NCBI GenBank assembly: GCA_964623885.1 | Contig: CAZUVM010000176.1 | Span: forward strand, 1-58,975 | Source: CAZUVM01 sp964623885 | Lineage (GTDB): Bacteria; Verrucomicrobiota; Verrucomicrobiia; Limisphaerales; UBA8199 | Length of the DNA stretch: 58,975 nucleotides | Direction of reading: 5' to 3' | Part shown: one piece after another, positions 48,475-57,650 of the stretch | How the letters are laid out: each line of letters begins with the position of its first letter | Numbering within the stretch: the stretch's first letter is position 1 | Made by a program: the position numbers and the translations under genes | The notes under the pieces: model-generated | The model's input: only the letters and a program-made list of their open reading frames with translations | Databases searched by the model: none | What the model was told of the DNA's origin: nothing

Positions 48475-49476
48475 ATGTATAAGCCAATCAAAATTGCCCA
48501 ATTCGGCCTCGGCCCAATCGGTTTGGAAACCCTCAAGCTGGCTGCCAGCCGGCCTTGGCTTCGGGTTCTGGGCGGTATCGACATCGATCCTGGCAAACTC
48601 GGTTGTGACCTCGGCCGGCTCACCGGAAGCAAGTCGCTGCTCGGGCGAGAAGTATTTGCCAGCCTGGACGAACTTCTTAACGTTGGGAAACCGGATCTCG
48701 CGTTCCATACCACAGTCTCTGAGTTTGAGGCGGTGTTCCCACAACTCGAATCGCTGGCTCACCACGGCATCAGCGTGGTTTCCTCATGCGAGGAATTGAT
48801 ATTTCCGCGGCTTTATCACCCGAAATTGGCAGCACGACTGGACCAAGTCTGCCGGAAACACAGCGCACGAACCGTCGCCACGGGGGTCAATCCAGGTTTC
48901 GTCATGGATGTGCTGCCCTTGTGCCTGACCGGTGTTTGCCGCGAAGTCAAAGCCATCCATATTCAGCGCGTGGTCGACGCGTCGACTCGCCGTGAGCCGC
49001 TGCAAAAAAAAATCGGCAGCGGCTGGACTCCGCAGGAATTCAAAAGCCGTTTTCGACTTGGGCAAGCTGGACATGCCGGCCTGCGCGAGTCTCTTGCGCT
49101 GGTAGCGCACGCGCTGGGATGGAGAATTACTGGATTAAGGCAATTTGCCGAGCCGGTTTTGGCTGAGGGCAACATTCGAACACAATTCCTCGAAGTGAAG
49201 CCGGGGCAAACTTGCGGAATCCATCAACGTGCCGAAGCCAGACGAAACCGAGAGATTTGCCTGACCCTGGATCTTAAAATGTACCTCGATGCGCCGGAAC
49301 CGCACGACGCGATCCAAATTGAAGGCGATCCGCCGCTCGAGTTTATGGTCCGCGGAGGCGTGGCCGGCGATCAGGCGACAGTGGCCGCCATGGTTAACAC
49401 GGCTGCACGCCTGCTAGACGCACCGCCGGGGTTGCGGCTGATGACCGATTTGAGCCTGCCTAGGTCGGCGCCTTGA
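48475..49476 (+). CDS. Dihydrodipicolinate reductase-like / amine dehydrogenase-like protein
   Basis: A 333-aa NAD(P)-binding protein. The N terminus IKIAQFGLGPIGLETLKLAA is a Rossmann glycine motif. The region VSSCEELIFPRLYHP with TVATGVNPGFVMDVLPLCLT resembles the DapB-related family that includes 2,4-diaminopentanoate dehydrogenase. There is no signal peptide. Neighbours do not point to a pathway: a divergent chemosensory operon on one side and a secreted protease on the other. The precise amino-acid substrate is unknown. Confidence 0.75.
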   Translation: MYKPIKIAQFGLGPIGLETLKLAASRPWLRVLGGIDIDPGKLGCDLGRLTGSKSLLGREVFASLDELLNVGKPDLAFHTTVSEFEAVFPQLESLAHHGISVVSSCEELIFPRLYHPKLAARLDQVCRKHSARTVATGVNPGFVMDVLPLCLTGVCREVKAIHIQRVVDASTRREPLQKKIGSGWTPQEFKSRFRLGQAGHAGLRESLALVAHALGWRITGLRQFAEPVLAEGNIRTQFLEVKPGQTCGIHQRAEARRNREICLTLDLKMYLDAPEPHDAIQIEGDPPLEFMVRGGVAGDQATVAAMVNTAARLLDAPPGLRLMTDLSLPRSAP

Positions 49477-49574
49477 TATTTGGCGACTTGGGCTTTCTGG
49501 CGGGTCAGTTCGGCATTGGCAACTTAGGAAATCCCTGGGCCGCGCAACTGGGGTAAACATGGTATGCTGGCCGG

Positions 49575-52331
49575 ATGTTTTGCAGTAGAAAGGGGCGTAA
49601 AGGAACAAAAGAATTCTTGGCTCTGAGTCTAACCGCAACCACTGCGCTCGTCTCGGTCGCTTTCGCGTTTGGCGCGTCAACCAGCTCGCGAAACAACGGG
49701 TTAAAAACGCTCCCGGGCCATGTGCCACATCTTCCGCCGGGACTGGTAGCGAAGGGTGAAGTAGGTGGCACAAATCAGCTTCGGCTGGCGATCGGCCTTT
49801 CCTTGCCTGATCCGGCGACTTTGGAAGCATTTCTCAACCAGCTTTACGATCCGGCTAGTCCGGGCTTTCATCACTATTTGAGCCCGGAAGAGTTCACCGA
49901 GCGTTTCAGCCCAACCACCAACGATTACCGAGCGGTTATCGAATTCGCGCACACGAACGGCCTGCAGGTAACCGAGACACATGGCAATCGTTTACTGCTT
50001 GATGTTAAAGGCTCGGTGAACGCCGTCGAACGCGCCTTTCACATTCTAATGCTTGAATACCGGCACCCAACGGAGCCTCGCGATTTCTTCGCACCTGACA
50101 GCGAACCCTCAGTTCCGTCTGGGTTGGCAATAGCAGACGTAAGCGGCTTGAACAATTACGTGCTGCCGCATCCGAAAAACTTACGGCGGGTCGCAACGAC
50201 TGCCAACACAGCGCCCGCAACTGGTTCGAGTCCGAGCGGCAGTTATATAGGCCGTGACTTTCGAGCGGCGTACCTTCCAACGGTCACATTGGACGGCGCG
50301 GGACAAAAGGTTGGATTGCTCCAATTCGATGGCTTTTATCCCAGCGACATAGCCGGTTACGCGAACGCAACCGGATTGCCCAACGTGCCGCTCCAAACGG
50401 TATTGGTGGACGGTTTCGACGGAGTGCCGACGACAGGCGCCAATAGCGGAAACACGGAGGTTTCGCTGGACATTGAGATGGCAATGTCCATGGCGCCGGG
50501 TCTGGCGGGGATCGTGGTGTTCGAGGCAGGGCCATCCGGAATTCCGAACGATCTCTTAAACCGGATGGCGGCAAGCAACCAGGTAAAGCAACTCAGTTGC
50601 TCGTGGGGATGGAGCGGCGGGCCGAGCACTACGACAGATAACATTTTCAAGCAAATGGCCGCTCAGGGTCAGTCGTTCTTCAATGCCTCCGGGGACAGCG
50701 ATGCGTTCACTGCTGGAGCCAACTCAAGCAACGGAGTTGATAATCCGTCCAGCGGCAACGCGCCCTCGAGCAGTCCGTATGTCACAACCGTGGGCGGCAC
50801 CACGCTCAGCACCAGCGGGCCAGGAGGCGCCTGGCTTTCTGAAACAGTCTGGAATTGGGGTTCGCAAAACGGCAGTGACTCGGGCAGCAGCGGCGGGATC
50901 AGCTCTTATTACTCAATCCCGAGCTGGCAAACAGGCATCAGCATGAGCGCTAACGGCGGTTCGACCACGCATCGTAACATCCCCGACGTCGCGCTCACCG
51001 CCGACAATGTTTATGTGCTCTCCGGTAATGGCTCCAGCGGCAATGTGGGCGGAACAAGCTGTGCCGCACCATTGTGGGCCGGGTTGGCCGCCTTGATTAA
51101 CCAACAAGCAGTCGCGGCAGGCAAAGCTGCTGTGGGATTTGTAAATCCTGCTTTGTACACGATCGGCAAAGGCGCGGCATACGATTCGAATTTCCACGAC
51201 ATCACCACTGGCAACAACGTGTCCGGCGCCAGCCCAAATCTCTTCTACGCAACGAGCGGATATGATCTCTGCACCGGTTGGGGGACACCTGCAGGCCAGG
51301 CGCTGATTGATAGCCTTTCAGGTGTCTCAGCTAATCCATCAAGCAATGCACTCTCGTTATCGCCCTCGGGTTTGACTGCCCGGGGCGCGGTCGGCGGTCC
51401 ATTCAGCCCCGGCACCGCGGTGCTAACCCTGACGAATTCCAGCGCCGCATCCGTCAGTTGGTCCGTAGTTAACAACGTGTCGTGGATGACCGTCTCTTCA
51501 ACAAATGGAACACTGGCTGGTGGTTCAACCTCCAACTTGTTAGTTCAAATCACACCGGTCGCAAATAAACTAAGCCAGGGAGTCTACAGCGGTTCATTGA
51601 CGGTAACAAACCATGGTGGCGGCGCGCTCAGCTTTAACGCAACCTTGGAGGTGGGACAATCCCTGGTGCAAAACGGCGGATTTGAAACCGGCAATTTCAC
51701 TGACTGGACTTTGACCGGCAACACCACCATAGGAGGTTCGATTTACAACGCCGTCGAGAGCGCCTCGCAGTTTACGGTGGCGCATTCAGGCAATTACGGC
51801 GCTTTCCTGGGTGACACGCAGGTGGCCACGCTTTCACAAGTACTGCCGACAGTTCCGGGGCAGTATTACCTGCTCTCTCTTTGGCTGGATAACCCCTCCA
51901 GCGGCACCGTGCAGCGATTTAGCGTCAATTGGAACAAAGCTGCCTCGAGTAGCACGCTCTTTAGCCTGCTCAACCCGCCATCGTTCACCTGGACTAATCT
52001 GCAACTGGTGATTAAAGCAACCGCAGCGACCACGACCCTTCAGATCGAGGCTGAGAATGATCCGGGATATTTCGGGCTGGACGACGTGAATGTGACCCCG
52101 ATGAACTTAGTTGCAACCGGCGCTTTGGCCAAATCCGGCAACGACGTTCGGCTTACGTGGGCAACGACCAGCGGCGTAACATATCATGTCCAATACACGA
52201 CGAGCTTATCGCCAGCCAACTGGCTGAATTTGACTACGCCATTTGTCGCTTCCAACGGTGTTTCAACATTGGTTGATACCAATGCTTTGAAGAATTCAAA
52301 CCAGCGGTATTACCGGCTGGTCTCACCGTGA
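49575..52331 (+). CDS. Secreted sedolisin (S53) serine-carboxyl protease
   Basis: A 918-aa exported protease. A hydrophobic signal (about residues 14-33) is followed by the prokumamolisin activation domain (about 45-190). The S53 catalytic residues are readable: Glu295 and Asp299 in GNTEVSLDIE, Asp374 in ASGDSD and Ser495 in GGTSCAAPLW. The calcium-site end of the domain is GYDLCTGWGTPAG. After about residue 590 come Ig-like and carbohydrate-binding-like beta domains (NGGFETGNFTDW) and a C-terminal VQYTTSLSPANW repeat domain common in Verrucomicrobiota secreted proteins. No PEP-CTERM or LPXTG anchor is present. It probably works at acid pH. Confidence 0.93.
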   Translation: MFCSRKGRKGTKEFLALSLTATTALVSVAFAFGASTSSRNNGLKTLPGHVPHLPPGLVAKGEVGGTNQLRLAIGLSLPDPATLEAFLNQLYDPASPGFHHYLSPEEFTERFSPTTNDYRAVIEFAHTNGLQVTETHGNRLLLDVKGSVNAVERAFHILMLEYRHPTEPRDFFAPDSEPSVPSGLAIADVSGLNNYVLPHPKNLRRVATTANTAPATGSSPSGSYIGRDFRAAYLPTVTLDGAGQKVGLLQFDGFYPSDIAGYANATGLPNVPLQTVLVDGFDGVPTTGANSGNTEVSLDIEMAMSMAPGLAGIVVFEAGPSGIPNDLLNRMAASNQVKQLSCSWGWSGGPSTTTDNIFKQMAAQGQSFFNASGDSDAFTAGANSSNGVDNPSSGNAPSSSPYVTTVGGTTLSTSGPGGAWLSETVWNWGSQNGSDSGSSGGISSYYSIPSWQTGISMSANGGSTTHRNIPDVALTADNVYVLSGNGSSGNVGGTSCAAPLWAGLAALINQQAVAAGKAAVGFVNPALYTIGKGAAYDSNFHDITTGNNVSGASPNLFYATSGYDLCTGWGTPAGQALIDSLSGVSANPSSNALSLSPSGLTARGAVGGPFSPGTAVLTLTNSSAASVSWSVVNNVSWMTVSSTNGTLAGGSTSNLLVQITPVANKLSQGVYSGSLTVTNHGGGALSFNATLEVGQSLVQNGGFETGNFTDWTLTGNTTIGGSIYNAVESASQFTVAHSGNYGAFLGDTQVATLSQVLPTVPGQYYLLSLWLDNPSSGTVQRFSVNWNKAASSSTLFSLLNPPSFTWTNLQLVIKATAATTTLQIEAENDPGYFGLDDVNVTPMNLVATGALAKSGNDVRLTWATTSGVTYHVQYTTSLSPANWLNLTTPFVASNGVSTLVDTNALKNSNQRYYRLVSP

Positions 52332-52501
52332 GAATGTGGCCGCCGGAGTACGTCGCAACTTGATCAAGATATTAAATACCGCCTTTCGATTGCTCCTTGA
52401 CGGTGACACTCCGCGATTGCGCACTCTGTAAAAGCTTTTGGCTAGTGTGACAAGTAGCACTGATTTTCGTTCTTCCCTGGGGTCACCTCCCCATTTTCGA
52501 G

Positions 52502-52714
52502 ATGCTTGGCAAGCGCCATGATCGTCCAGTGATGAGGGCCGCCAAATCGACTTTACCGCTTCACGATGCGGCGCGTGTCAGAAGAGCTGAGGCGTGGCTG
52601 CGACGCGGCCGCCCCGCCCGAGCTTTACGCGAACTGCAATGCCTGGGCAAATGGGCTTGGAATCACCCTTCCACCGAAAAAGTCATTTGGCAGACCGCTC
52701 AAGCCATGGCATAG
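52502..52714 (+). CDS. Small hypothetical protein, possibly a TPR-like fragment
   Basis: A 70-aa basic frame in the 461-nt gap between the protease and the SGNH hydrolase. Its middle part, AARVRRAEAWLRRGRPARAL followed by RELQ, looks like one helix-turn-helix of a tetratricopeptide repeat, as in small Verrucomicrobiota proteins. There is no clear ribosome binding site, so it may be a remnant. Nothing else convincing is seen in 52332-52792. Confidence 0.35.
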   Translation: MLGKRHDRPVMRAAKSTLPLHDAARVRRAEAWLRRGRPARALRELQCLGKWAWNHPSTEKVIWQTAQAMA

Positions 52715-52792
52715 CTCAGCCCGCCTCATTACCGCACACTGTGAGGATCTTTGTGGTTGCCGACCGTGTGCCTTTACCAAAGGATCTCGTGC

Positions 52793-53773
52793 GTGAGCAC
52801 GGGCAGAAAAGTACTGTTCTGGTTGGCTGCCATCGGTTTGACCGGCGCGATATCGTTGCTTGTCGGAGAGTTGGGAACGAGGCTTTTCTGGAAGGGTGAC
52901 CCGATCTCCGGCCCCGATGAACGAACCCTGAGCTATCGCTATGATTCAGAGTTGGGGTGGTTTCCAATAGAAAACAGCAGTGGCCAATTTGTCGGCAGCC
53001 GCACAATTCATATCGGGCACAATGCCGACGGTTTCCGCGATCGGCCGCACGGAGCCAAGACGAAACCCAGAATCGCTTTTCTCGGCGACTCCTTTGTCTG
53101 GGGCTACGACGTCGAAGCAAACGAGCGATTTACGGAGCTGCTACAGAAACGGTTGCCGGGTTGGGAAGTCTTGAACCTCGGTGTCAGCGGCTACGGCACA
53201 GATCAGGAGTTGATTCTGTTACAGCGGTGGTGGGACCGCTACCAACCCGACGTGGTGATGCTGGTGTTCTCCGATGATGACCTCTTCACCAATGGCTTCA
53301 ACGAATATCTTTACAGCTACTACAAACCGTATTTTGAGGAGGCCGACGGCCGGTTGGTGGAACGCGGAGTACCCGTGCCAAAATCATTCCGCTATTATCG
53401 TCGCGAACATCAAATCCTGCTTGGCAGCCGTTTGGCTCAGTTCCTTTGCGCGCGATATCTGGCTTGGCGGTCGCCCTACTATGCATGCACCAATAATCCC
53501 ACTTTGCCGATCCTGCTGACGATGAAGAATTATGTGGAGGCAAAGGGGGCAAAGTTCGCAATGGGTTTCGTGACTGAAGCCCAGGCTGATGGGAAACGTG
53601 CCTTCTGCGCCGCTGGCAAGATCGATTCCGTCTTCCTGCTTGAAGCGGCTTTGCAGAAATGGGACTACGTTTACCCATCTCAGGGAAATCACTGGACCCC
53701 GAAGGGCCACCAGCAAGTTTGCTCGACGCTGAGCACTTTTCTTCTGACGAACAAATTCGTTACGCCGCCCTGA
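52793..53773 (+). CDS. SGNH/GDSL-type hydrolase, membrane-anchored
   Basis: A 326-aa protein. A GTG start is chosen because AAAGGA lies about 8 nt upstream and the product then begins with a single hydrophobic anchor (VLFWLAAIGLTGAISLLVG). Block I is FLGDSFVWGYD with the nucleophile Ser, block II is NLGVSGYGTDQE, and the C-terminal block V is GNHWTPKGHQ with the catalytic His. The family removes acyl groups from lipids or glycans, often exopolysaccharide. The domain would lie outside the cytoplasmic membrane. The substrate is unknown. Confidence 0.8.
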   Translation: MSTGRKVLFWLAAIGLTGAISLLVGELGTRLFWKGDPISGPDERTLSYRYDSELGWFPIENSSGQFVGSRTIHIGHNADGFRDRPHGAKTKPRIAFLGDSFVWGYDVEANERFTELLQKRLPGWEVLNLGVSGYGTDQELILLQRWWDRYQPDVVMLVFSDDDLFTNGFNEYLYSYYKPYFEEADGRLVERGVPVPKSFRYYRREHQILLGSRLAQFLCARYLAWRSPYYACTNNPTLPILLTMKNYVEAKGAKFAMGFVTEAQADGKRAFCAAGKIDSVFLLEAALQKWDYVYPSQGNHWTPKGHQQVCSTLSTFLLTNKFVTPP

Positions 53774-53875
53774 GCGATGTTGGGCATCAGGGGAGCATCA
53801 CGTAATCTCAGATAGGGTGCTTTACCTACTACTCCAACCTGAAACCGGATATAGGCTGTAGCAAGGAGGTGGTGT

Positions 53876-54319
53876 ATGAAGATAGTTACAACAGCTCATC
53901 CGGCCGACTTTGTTGAAGTTTCGAGCCATAATCCCGCGTATCAGGCCTATCAAATCCTGCGTTGGGGATTTGTCATTGCTCCCCTAATCGCAGGCATCGA
54001 TAAGTTTTTTAACAGACTGACCGATTGGTCCATGTACCTCTGGTCGCCGCTGGGAAAATTAGTCGGTGGCGCAGGGACATTTATGGAAATTGTCGGGGCC
54101 ATCGAGATAGTGGCCGCCGGACTCGTCGCATTTAAGCCTAAGCTTGGCGCGCCAATAGTCGCCCTATGGCTGGTGGGCATCATCGTTAATCTCCTGCTGC
54201 TCGGCTCCTATTTTGACATCGCTCTGCGCGATTTCGGCCTGTTCTTAGCCGCAATTGCCTTATCCAGATTAGCGTCGAGTTTCGATCACCCGGTGGCCGA
54301 GACGCCGAGTAAGGCTTGA
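53876..54319 (+). CDS. Small four-helix membrane protein (DoxX-like)
   Basis: A 147-aa integral membrane protein with four predicted helices, at about residues 28-42, 60-85, 92-110 and 115-132 (IVALWLVGIIVNLLLLGSYF among them). The arrangement resembles the DoxX superfamily, but sequence support is modest. An almost perfect Shine-Dalgarno AAGGAGGT (53863-53870) sits 5 nt before the ATG, the strongest in this part of the window, so expression may be high. It stands alone and is followed by a tandem repeat. Confidence 0.7.
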   Translation: MKIVTTAHPADFVEVSSHNPAYQAYQILRWGFVIAPLIAGIDKFFNRLTDWSMYLWSPLGKLVGGAGTFMEIVGAIEIVAAGLVAFKPKLGAPIVALWLVGIIVNLLLLGSYFDIALRDFGLFLAAIALSRLASSFDHPVAETPSKA

Positions 54320-54333
54320 GTCCGTCGGGTTCC

Positions 54334-54414
54334 TTTGCGGTAGGGACGCCGTCCCCGGCGTCTCCGGACGAGGAAGTGGGATTTTGCGGTAGGGACGCCG
54401 TACCCAGCGTCCCC
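54334..54414. repeat. Direct repeat of a 32-nt REP-like element
   Basis: Two 32-nt copies (54334-54365 and 54383-54414) match at 29 of 32 positions. Each starts TTTGCGGTAGGGACGCCGT and contains a GGGACGCCG/CGGCGTCTC-type palindrome. They fill the space between the DoxX-like gene and the convergent serine hydrolase gene. Confidence 0.7.
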
Positions 54415-54469
54415 AATATTTATGAGACGGCTCCAAGCCCATGACCGCTTTCACAGACCGGCCAATCCA

Positions 54470-56869
54470 TCATTTCACTTTGTTTGCTTCGATAGTCTCG
54501 CCGGGCTGGACGACTCTGACTTTGGTCACCTTCCCGCTGGCATCTTTGATGAAGATAACCTGTGCGTTCACTTCCCTAACGCCGAACTCGGTTTCGGATT
54601 TCGGCAGTAATTCGAGTTTCGGCTGACCGTCGCCTTGCACCTGGCCGAACAGCCGGTTGCCTTCGCGCGTGATCGTGCCGACGGTGTCGCTCTTATCCAC
54701 TTTGTACGACCCGACCAACGCGTCATACAAGGCAGGATCCACCGTCACGACTTTCAGCGGTTCAAGGCGTGGTGCGTGGATCGTGCCGCCGCCCTGATGA
54801 TGTACCGCTTCGACGATTTTGCCATCCGGCCCCTTAACAAAGTCGACCTGGGCATCAGCCACCTTCCAGAAATAACTGGTTTCCGATTTGGGAAAGATCT
54901 CGAAACGCTGCTGACCGCCAAGCTGGGCAAACAGCCGCTCCCCCTCGCGCTCGACCGTGAGCACCGCCGTGCCGTAATCATAACGGCCCACAACCAGGTC
55001 CAACGCTCCGGGCGCTACCTTAACTCCCTTGGGGCGAGGTTCGAGTTCGGTGCCGAGGCAGATCTCCGTGGCCAAATCAGCCAGATGCTGCGGCGAGGCA
55101 TTGGGCGCGCCATTCACCAGGACTACAGCGGTGAAATTCTTCTCCGGCAAACGCTGTAGTTGACTGAGAAATCCGTTCAGACCGCCGCCGTGCGAGATTT
55201 CGCGGGCGCCGCGGAATTTGCCAATCGCCCAGCCATAGCCGTAGCCCTCGGTGGGATCATATTGCTTGGTTTCAGCAGTTTTGACCGGCGTAAACGCCGC
55301 CGCGAGCGACTTCTCGCTCAGCACTTTGCCGTGGAAGACCCCCTCGTTCCAGCGATAGAGATCGCCGACCGTCGAATACAGCGCACCAGCGCCGCCGGCC
55401 CAGCTCATGTCCCAATTGATGGCGCGCTTCGGTCCGCCGTCGTAACCCAACGCGACGTTCTGCAGCGCCTGGTCGGAATGATGGACGCCGGTGTTCTTCA
55501 TACCGAGCGGTTCGAAAAAGGTCTTGCGCAGATAATCCTCGTAAGGCTGCGCGGAAACCTTCTCGACGATACAGCCCAGCAGGAAAAAGCCGGAGTTGCA
55601 GTAACTCCACTTTTGGCCCGGATCAAAATCAAATTTGTCGTTATCGAACCATTTAATAAGCGCATCGGCCGTGACGGCATTGGTCACCTTTTGCATGAAA
55701 TCCGGCTTGTCAGTGTAACTGTGGATACCGGAGGTGTGTGTGAGCAGATGCCGGAGGCTGACCTCGTTGCCGCGCGGGAAATCCGGGAAATACTTCGACA
55801 GCTTATCCTCAATGCTGAGCTTGCCCTGCTCTTGCAGCTTGAGGATCGATGCCGCAGTGAATTGTTTGCTGATGGAGCCAATGCGAAACTTCGTTTCGGC
55901 GGTGACCGGCACGTGATGTTCGATATCCGCCATTCCATATCCCTTTTGGAAGAGGATCTTTCCATTACGAGCTACCAGCACGGAGGCGCCCGGCCCATCG
56001 GCCTTAATGGAATGCATGAATAGCGAATCCACCAGCGTGGCAGGGTTTGGCCATTTGGCCTTGGTGTCAGCCCCTTTGCTAGCCAGGAACTCGGCTAACT
56101 CCGTCTGTCCGCGCAACCGGGCCGCTTGCCACGGTGTCAGCCCCTCTTTGGTGTGGCTGTTGACATCCAAGCCGGCGTCGAGCAGGCGTTGGATTGATTC
56201 ATTGTCACCGGTTGAGGCGATGGCCGTTACGAATTTACTCGCCTGGCTGTCCGGGCCCATTAACCGGCACGCGAAACCCCAGCCGTCGATCATGTTCAAT
56301 ACTTTCAGCAGCAGGAAATTCTTCCCCGGGGGCAGCACCATCGGCACCATGTCCTCATCCACCTGCACGGCCCGGCCGATCCAATGATCGTGAATCACTT
56401 TCCCGTTCAGCCACACTTTCACCGCGTCATCGCTGCCGATGCCCAGCAACCCTTTGGTTTCTTTCTTCAAATCGATCTCGGCCCAGGCATACGCCACCGC
56501 CCATTCCGCGGGGCTGCTGTCTTTGTGCAAATCCACCGTGTCGTCTTTCGAGTCAATCGCCTGCCACACGAATGATTTGTTATCAACAGTGATCCCCTGC
56601 CCGGCCGTTGGCTTGGCGCTCGCTTCTCCGCCTGTCCCGGCCAGCCAATCTCGCGCGAACGCGGCCCGTTGCTGTTCATCCGTCGGCTCCTTGTCGCCCT
56701 CTCGCGGGATAGGGATCGACTTGAGCACAAGCCAATGCTTCATGAAATCATCCGGCTTGAGCCCTCGGTAAGGCTCTGTCCCGGCGGCGGCCGCACGCTG
56801 CAGCGGCGCCAGCAATCCAACCGCAGCCAGGGTTATCACGAGAGGTTTTAGGATATTGCGTGGATTCAT
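54470..56869 (-). CDS. Secreted beta-lactamase-family serine hydrolase with ankyrin repeats
   Basis: A 799-aa exported protein. The signal peptide covers about residues 10-28. An N-terminal beta-rich domain (about 100-210) looks carbohydrate-binding-like. Two ankyrin-type repeats follow (about 215-275, DNESIQRLLDAGLDVNSHTK then TPWQAARLRGQTELAEFLAS). The class C beta-lactamase/penicillin-binding fold has Ser-x-x-Lys in GSISKQFT, Tyr-x-Asn in YCNSGF and HGGG in ISHGGGLNGF. Two DUF3471-like C-terminal repeats each contain a PKSETS/EF motif. It is probably an esterase or peptidase rather than a true lactamase. Ankyrin repeats in an exported hydrolase are unusual. Confidence 0.88.
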   Translation of the reverse strand: MNPRNILKPLVITLAAVGLLAPLQRAAAAGTEPYRGLKPDDFMKHWLVLKSIPIPREGDKEPTDEQQRAAFARDWLAGTGGEASAKPTAGQGITVDNKSFVWQAIDSKDDTVDLHKDSSPAEWAVAYAWAEIDLKKETKGLLGIGSDDAVKVWLNGKVIHDHWIGRAVQVDEDMVPMVLPPGKNFLLLKVLNMIDGWGFACRLMGPDSQASKFVTAIASTGDNESIQRLLDAGLDVNSHTKEGLTPWQAARLRGQTELAEFLASKGADTKAKWPNPATLVDSLFMHSIKADGPGASVLVARNGKILFQKGYGMADIEHHVPVTAETKFRIGSISKQFTAASILKLQEQGKLSIEDKLSKYFPDFPRGNEVSLRHLLTHTSGIHSYTDKPDFMQKVTNAVTADALIKWFDNDKFDFDPGQKWSYCNSGFFLLGCIVEKVSAQPYEDYLRKTFFEPLGMKNTGVHHSDQALQNVALGYDGGPKRAINWDMSWAGGAGALYSTVGDLYRWNEGVFHGKVLSEKSLAAAFTPVKTAETKQYDPTEGYGYGWAIGKFRGAREISHGGGLNGFLSQLQRLPEKNFTAVVLVNGAPNASPQHLADLATEICLGTELEPRPKGVKVAPGALDLVVGRYDYGTAVLTVEREGERLFAQLGGQQRFEIFPKSETSYFWKVADAQVDFVKGPDGKIVEAVHHQGGGTIHAPRLEPLKVVTVDPALYDALVGSYKVDKSDTVGTITREGNRLFGQVQGDGQPKLELLPKSETEFGVREVNAQVIFIKDASGKVTKVRVVQPGETIEANKVK

Positions 56870-56924
56870 AGGAGTTCGCTTGGGTTAATCAATCCGACTT
56901 AAGCGATTTCAGTCGCCAGACGGT

Positions 56925-56954
56925 AAAGTGGGAGCGTTGCAAGCTCCTTGTCAA
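56925..56954 (-). promoter_or_regulatory. Candidate promoter of the serine hydrolase gene
   Basis: On the minus strand a perfect TTGACA (56949-56954) is followed 18 nt later by CACTTT (56925-56930), about 55 nt before the ATG. The same pairing of TTGACA with a G/C-ACTTT element occurs before the peroxiredoxin gene. Confidence 0.35.
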
Positions 56955-56998
56955 GTGACGAATGAACCACGAAAAAGCAACCCACGAAAAACGGGCCC

Positions 56999-57280
56999 TG
57001 TTTCGTAATACAATCCATGAAGTTTCTCAACCCGCGTGGACTCTCGTCCTCATCCTCGTTCTCTTCCTCTTCCTCCAATGACTTAATTGGCCCTCTTTTG
57101 GTTGCGGCTCCGCCCTCTGTGCACTGCAATAGGCGAATTTACCCGAATGTACGCCAATGAAGAAATTCAGCGTTTATTAGCGGTTAAGGGCTTCTTCTTT
57201 TGTGCTTGTTCGTGCCTTCATGTGCCTGATGTTCTCTGCGTTTCTCGGCGATCTTCGCGCCTTTGCGGTAAACTCTGCCT
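56999..57280 (-). repeat. Dispersed repeat, copy D (longest)
   Basis: Read on the minus strand, it contains GAGAAACGCAGAGAACATCAG, the GAATTTCTTCATTGGCG block, a CACAGAGGGCGGAGCCGC block, GGCCAATTAAGTCATTGG and the polypurine tail. It combines, in one unit, the parts seen separately in copy A (147-320) and in copies B and C (1371-1720). It therefore shows that these belong to one element of at least 280 bp. The IS110 element begins directly beside it. Confidence 0.7.
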
Positions 57281-57370
57281 TCCGTCCGGTTGCCGCTCTG
57301 CCTTGCCTGGTACTTGGTGGTTCCCATCAATTTCTGAACCTTTGCGCCCGTGGCGGCCTGATACGGTTCC

Positions 57371-57650
57371 CACAGTTATTCGCCCGTCGGCGAGGAGAGC
57401 CCCTAAACGCTGGCCGGAGCCGACGGTGAATAACTGTGCCGTGCCACCAATAAATCCCGGTGAAAAAGTTTTGCGTCCGAGGCATTCTGGCCCCGGCCGC
57501 ATCGCCCCAGGCGGATCACGGTCTTTGGCGACCTATCCCACGAGGATCTCGCAAAGCGTACCGGCCCGCCTGGCGGCGCCCGTCCCAACGTCTGAGAGAA
57601 CAACAGCCCGTGAGGCTCCTGGTATCAGGTCGACGCACGACGGCGCCACG
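57371..57650 (+). ncRNA. Candidate bridge RNA of the IS110 element
   Basis: The noncoding left end holds a long hairpin: CACAGTTATTC (57371-57381) pairs perfectly with 57428-57438, and an inner 8-bp stem pairs 57384-57391 with 57419-57426 around a 27-nt loop. More GC-rich potential stems follow up to the transposase start. IS110-group elements encode a guide (bridge or seek) RNA in this position that pairs with target and donor DNA. Its exact limits and guide loops cannot be fixed without the element's flanks. Confidence 0.45.

Noticed and set aside
57087..57650. 188-residue N-terminal extension of the IS110 transposase
   Set aside because: The DEDD domain starts just after ATG 57651. The upstream frame covers a dispersed repeat and the structured noncoding end of the IS.
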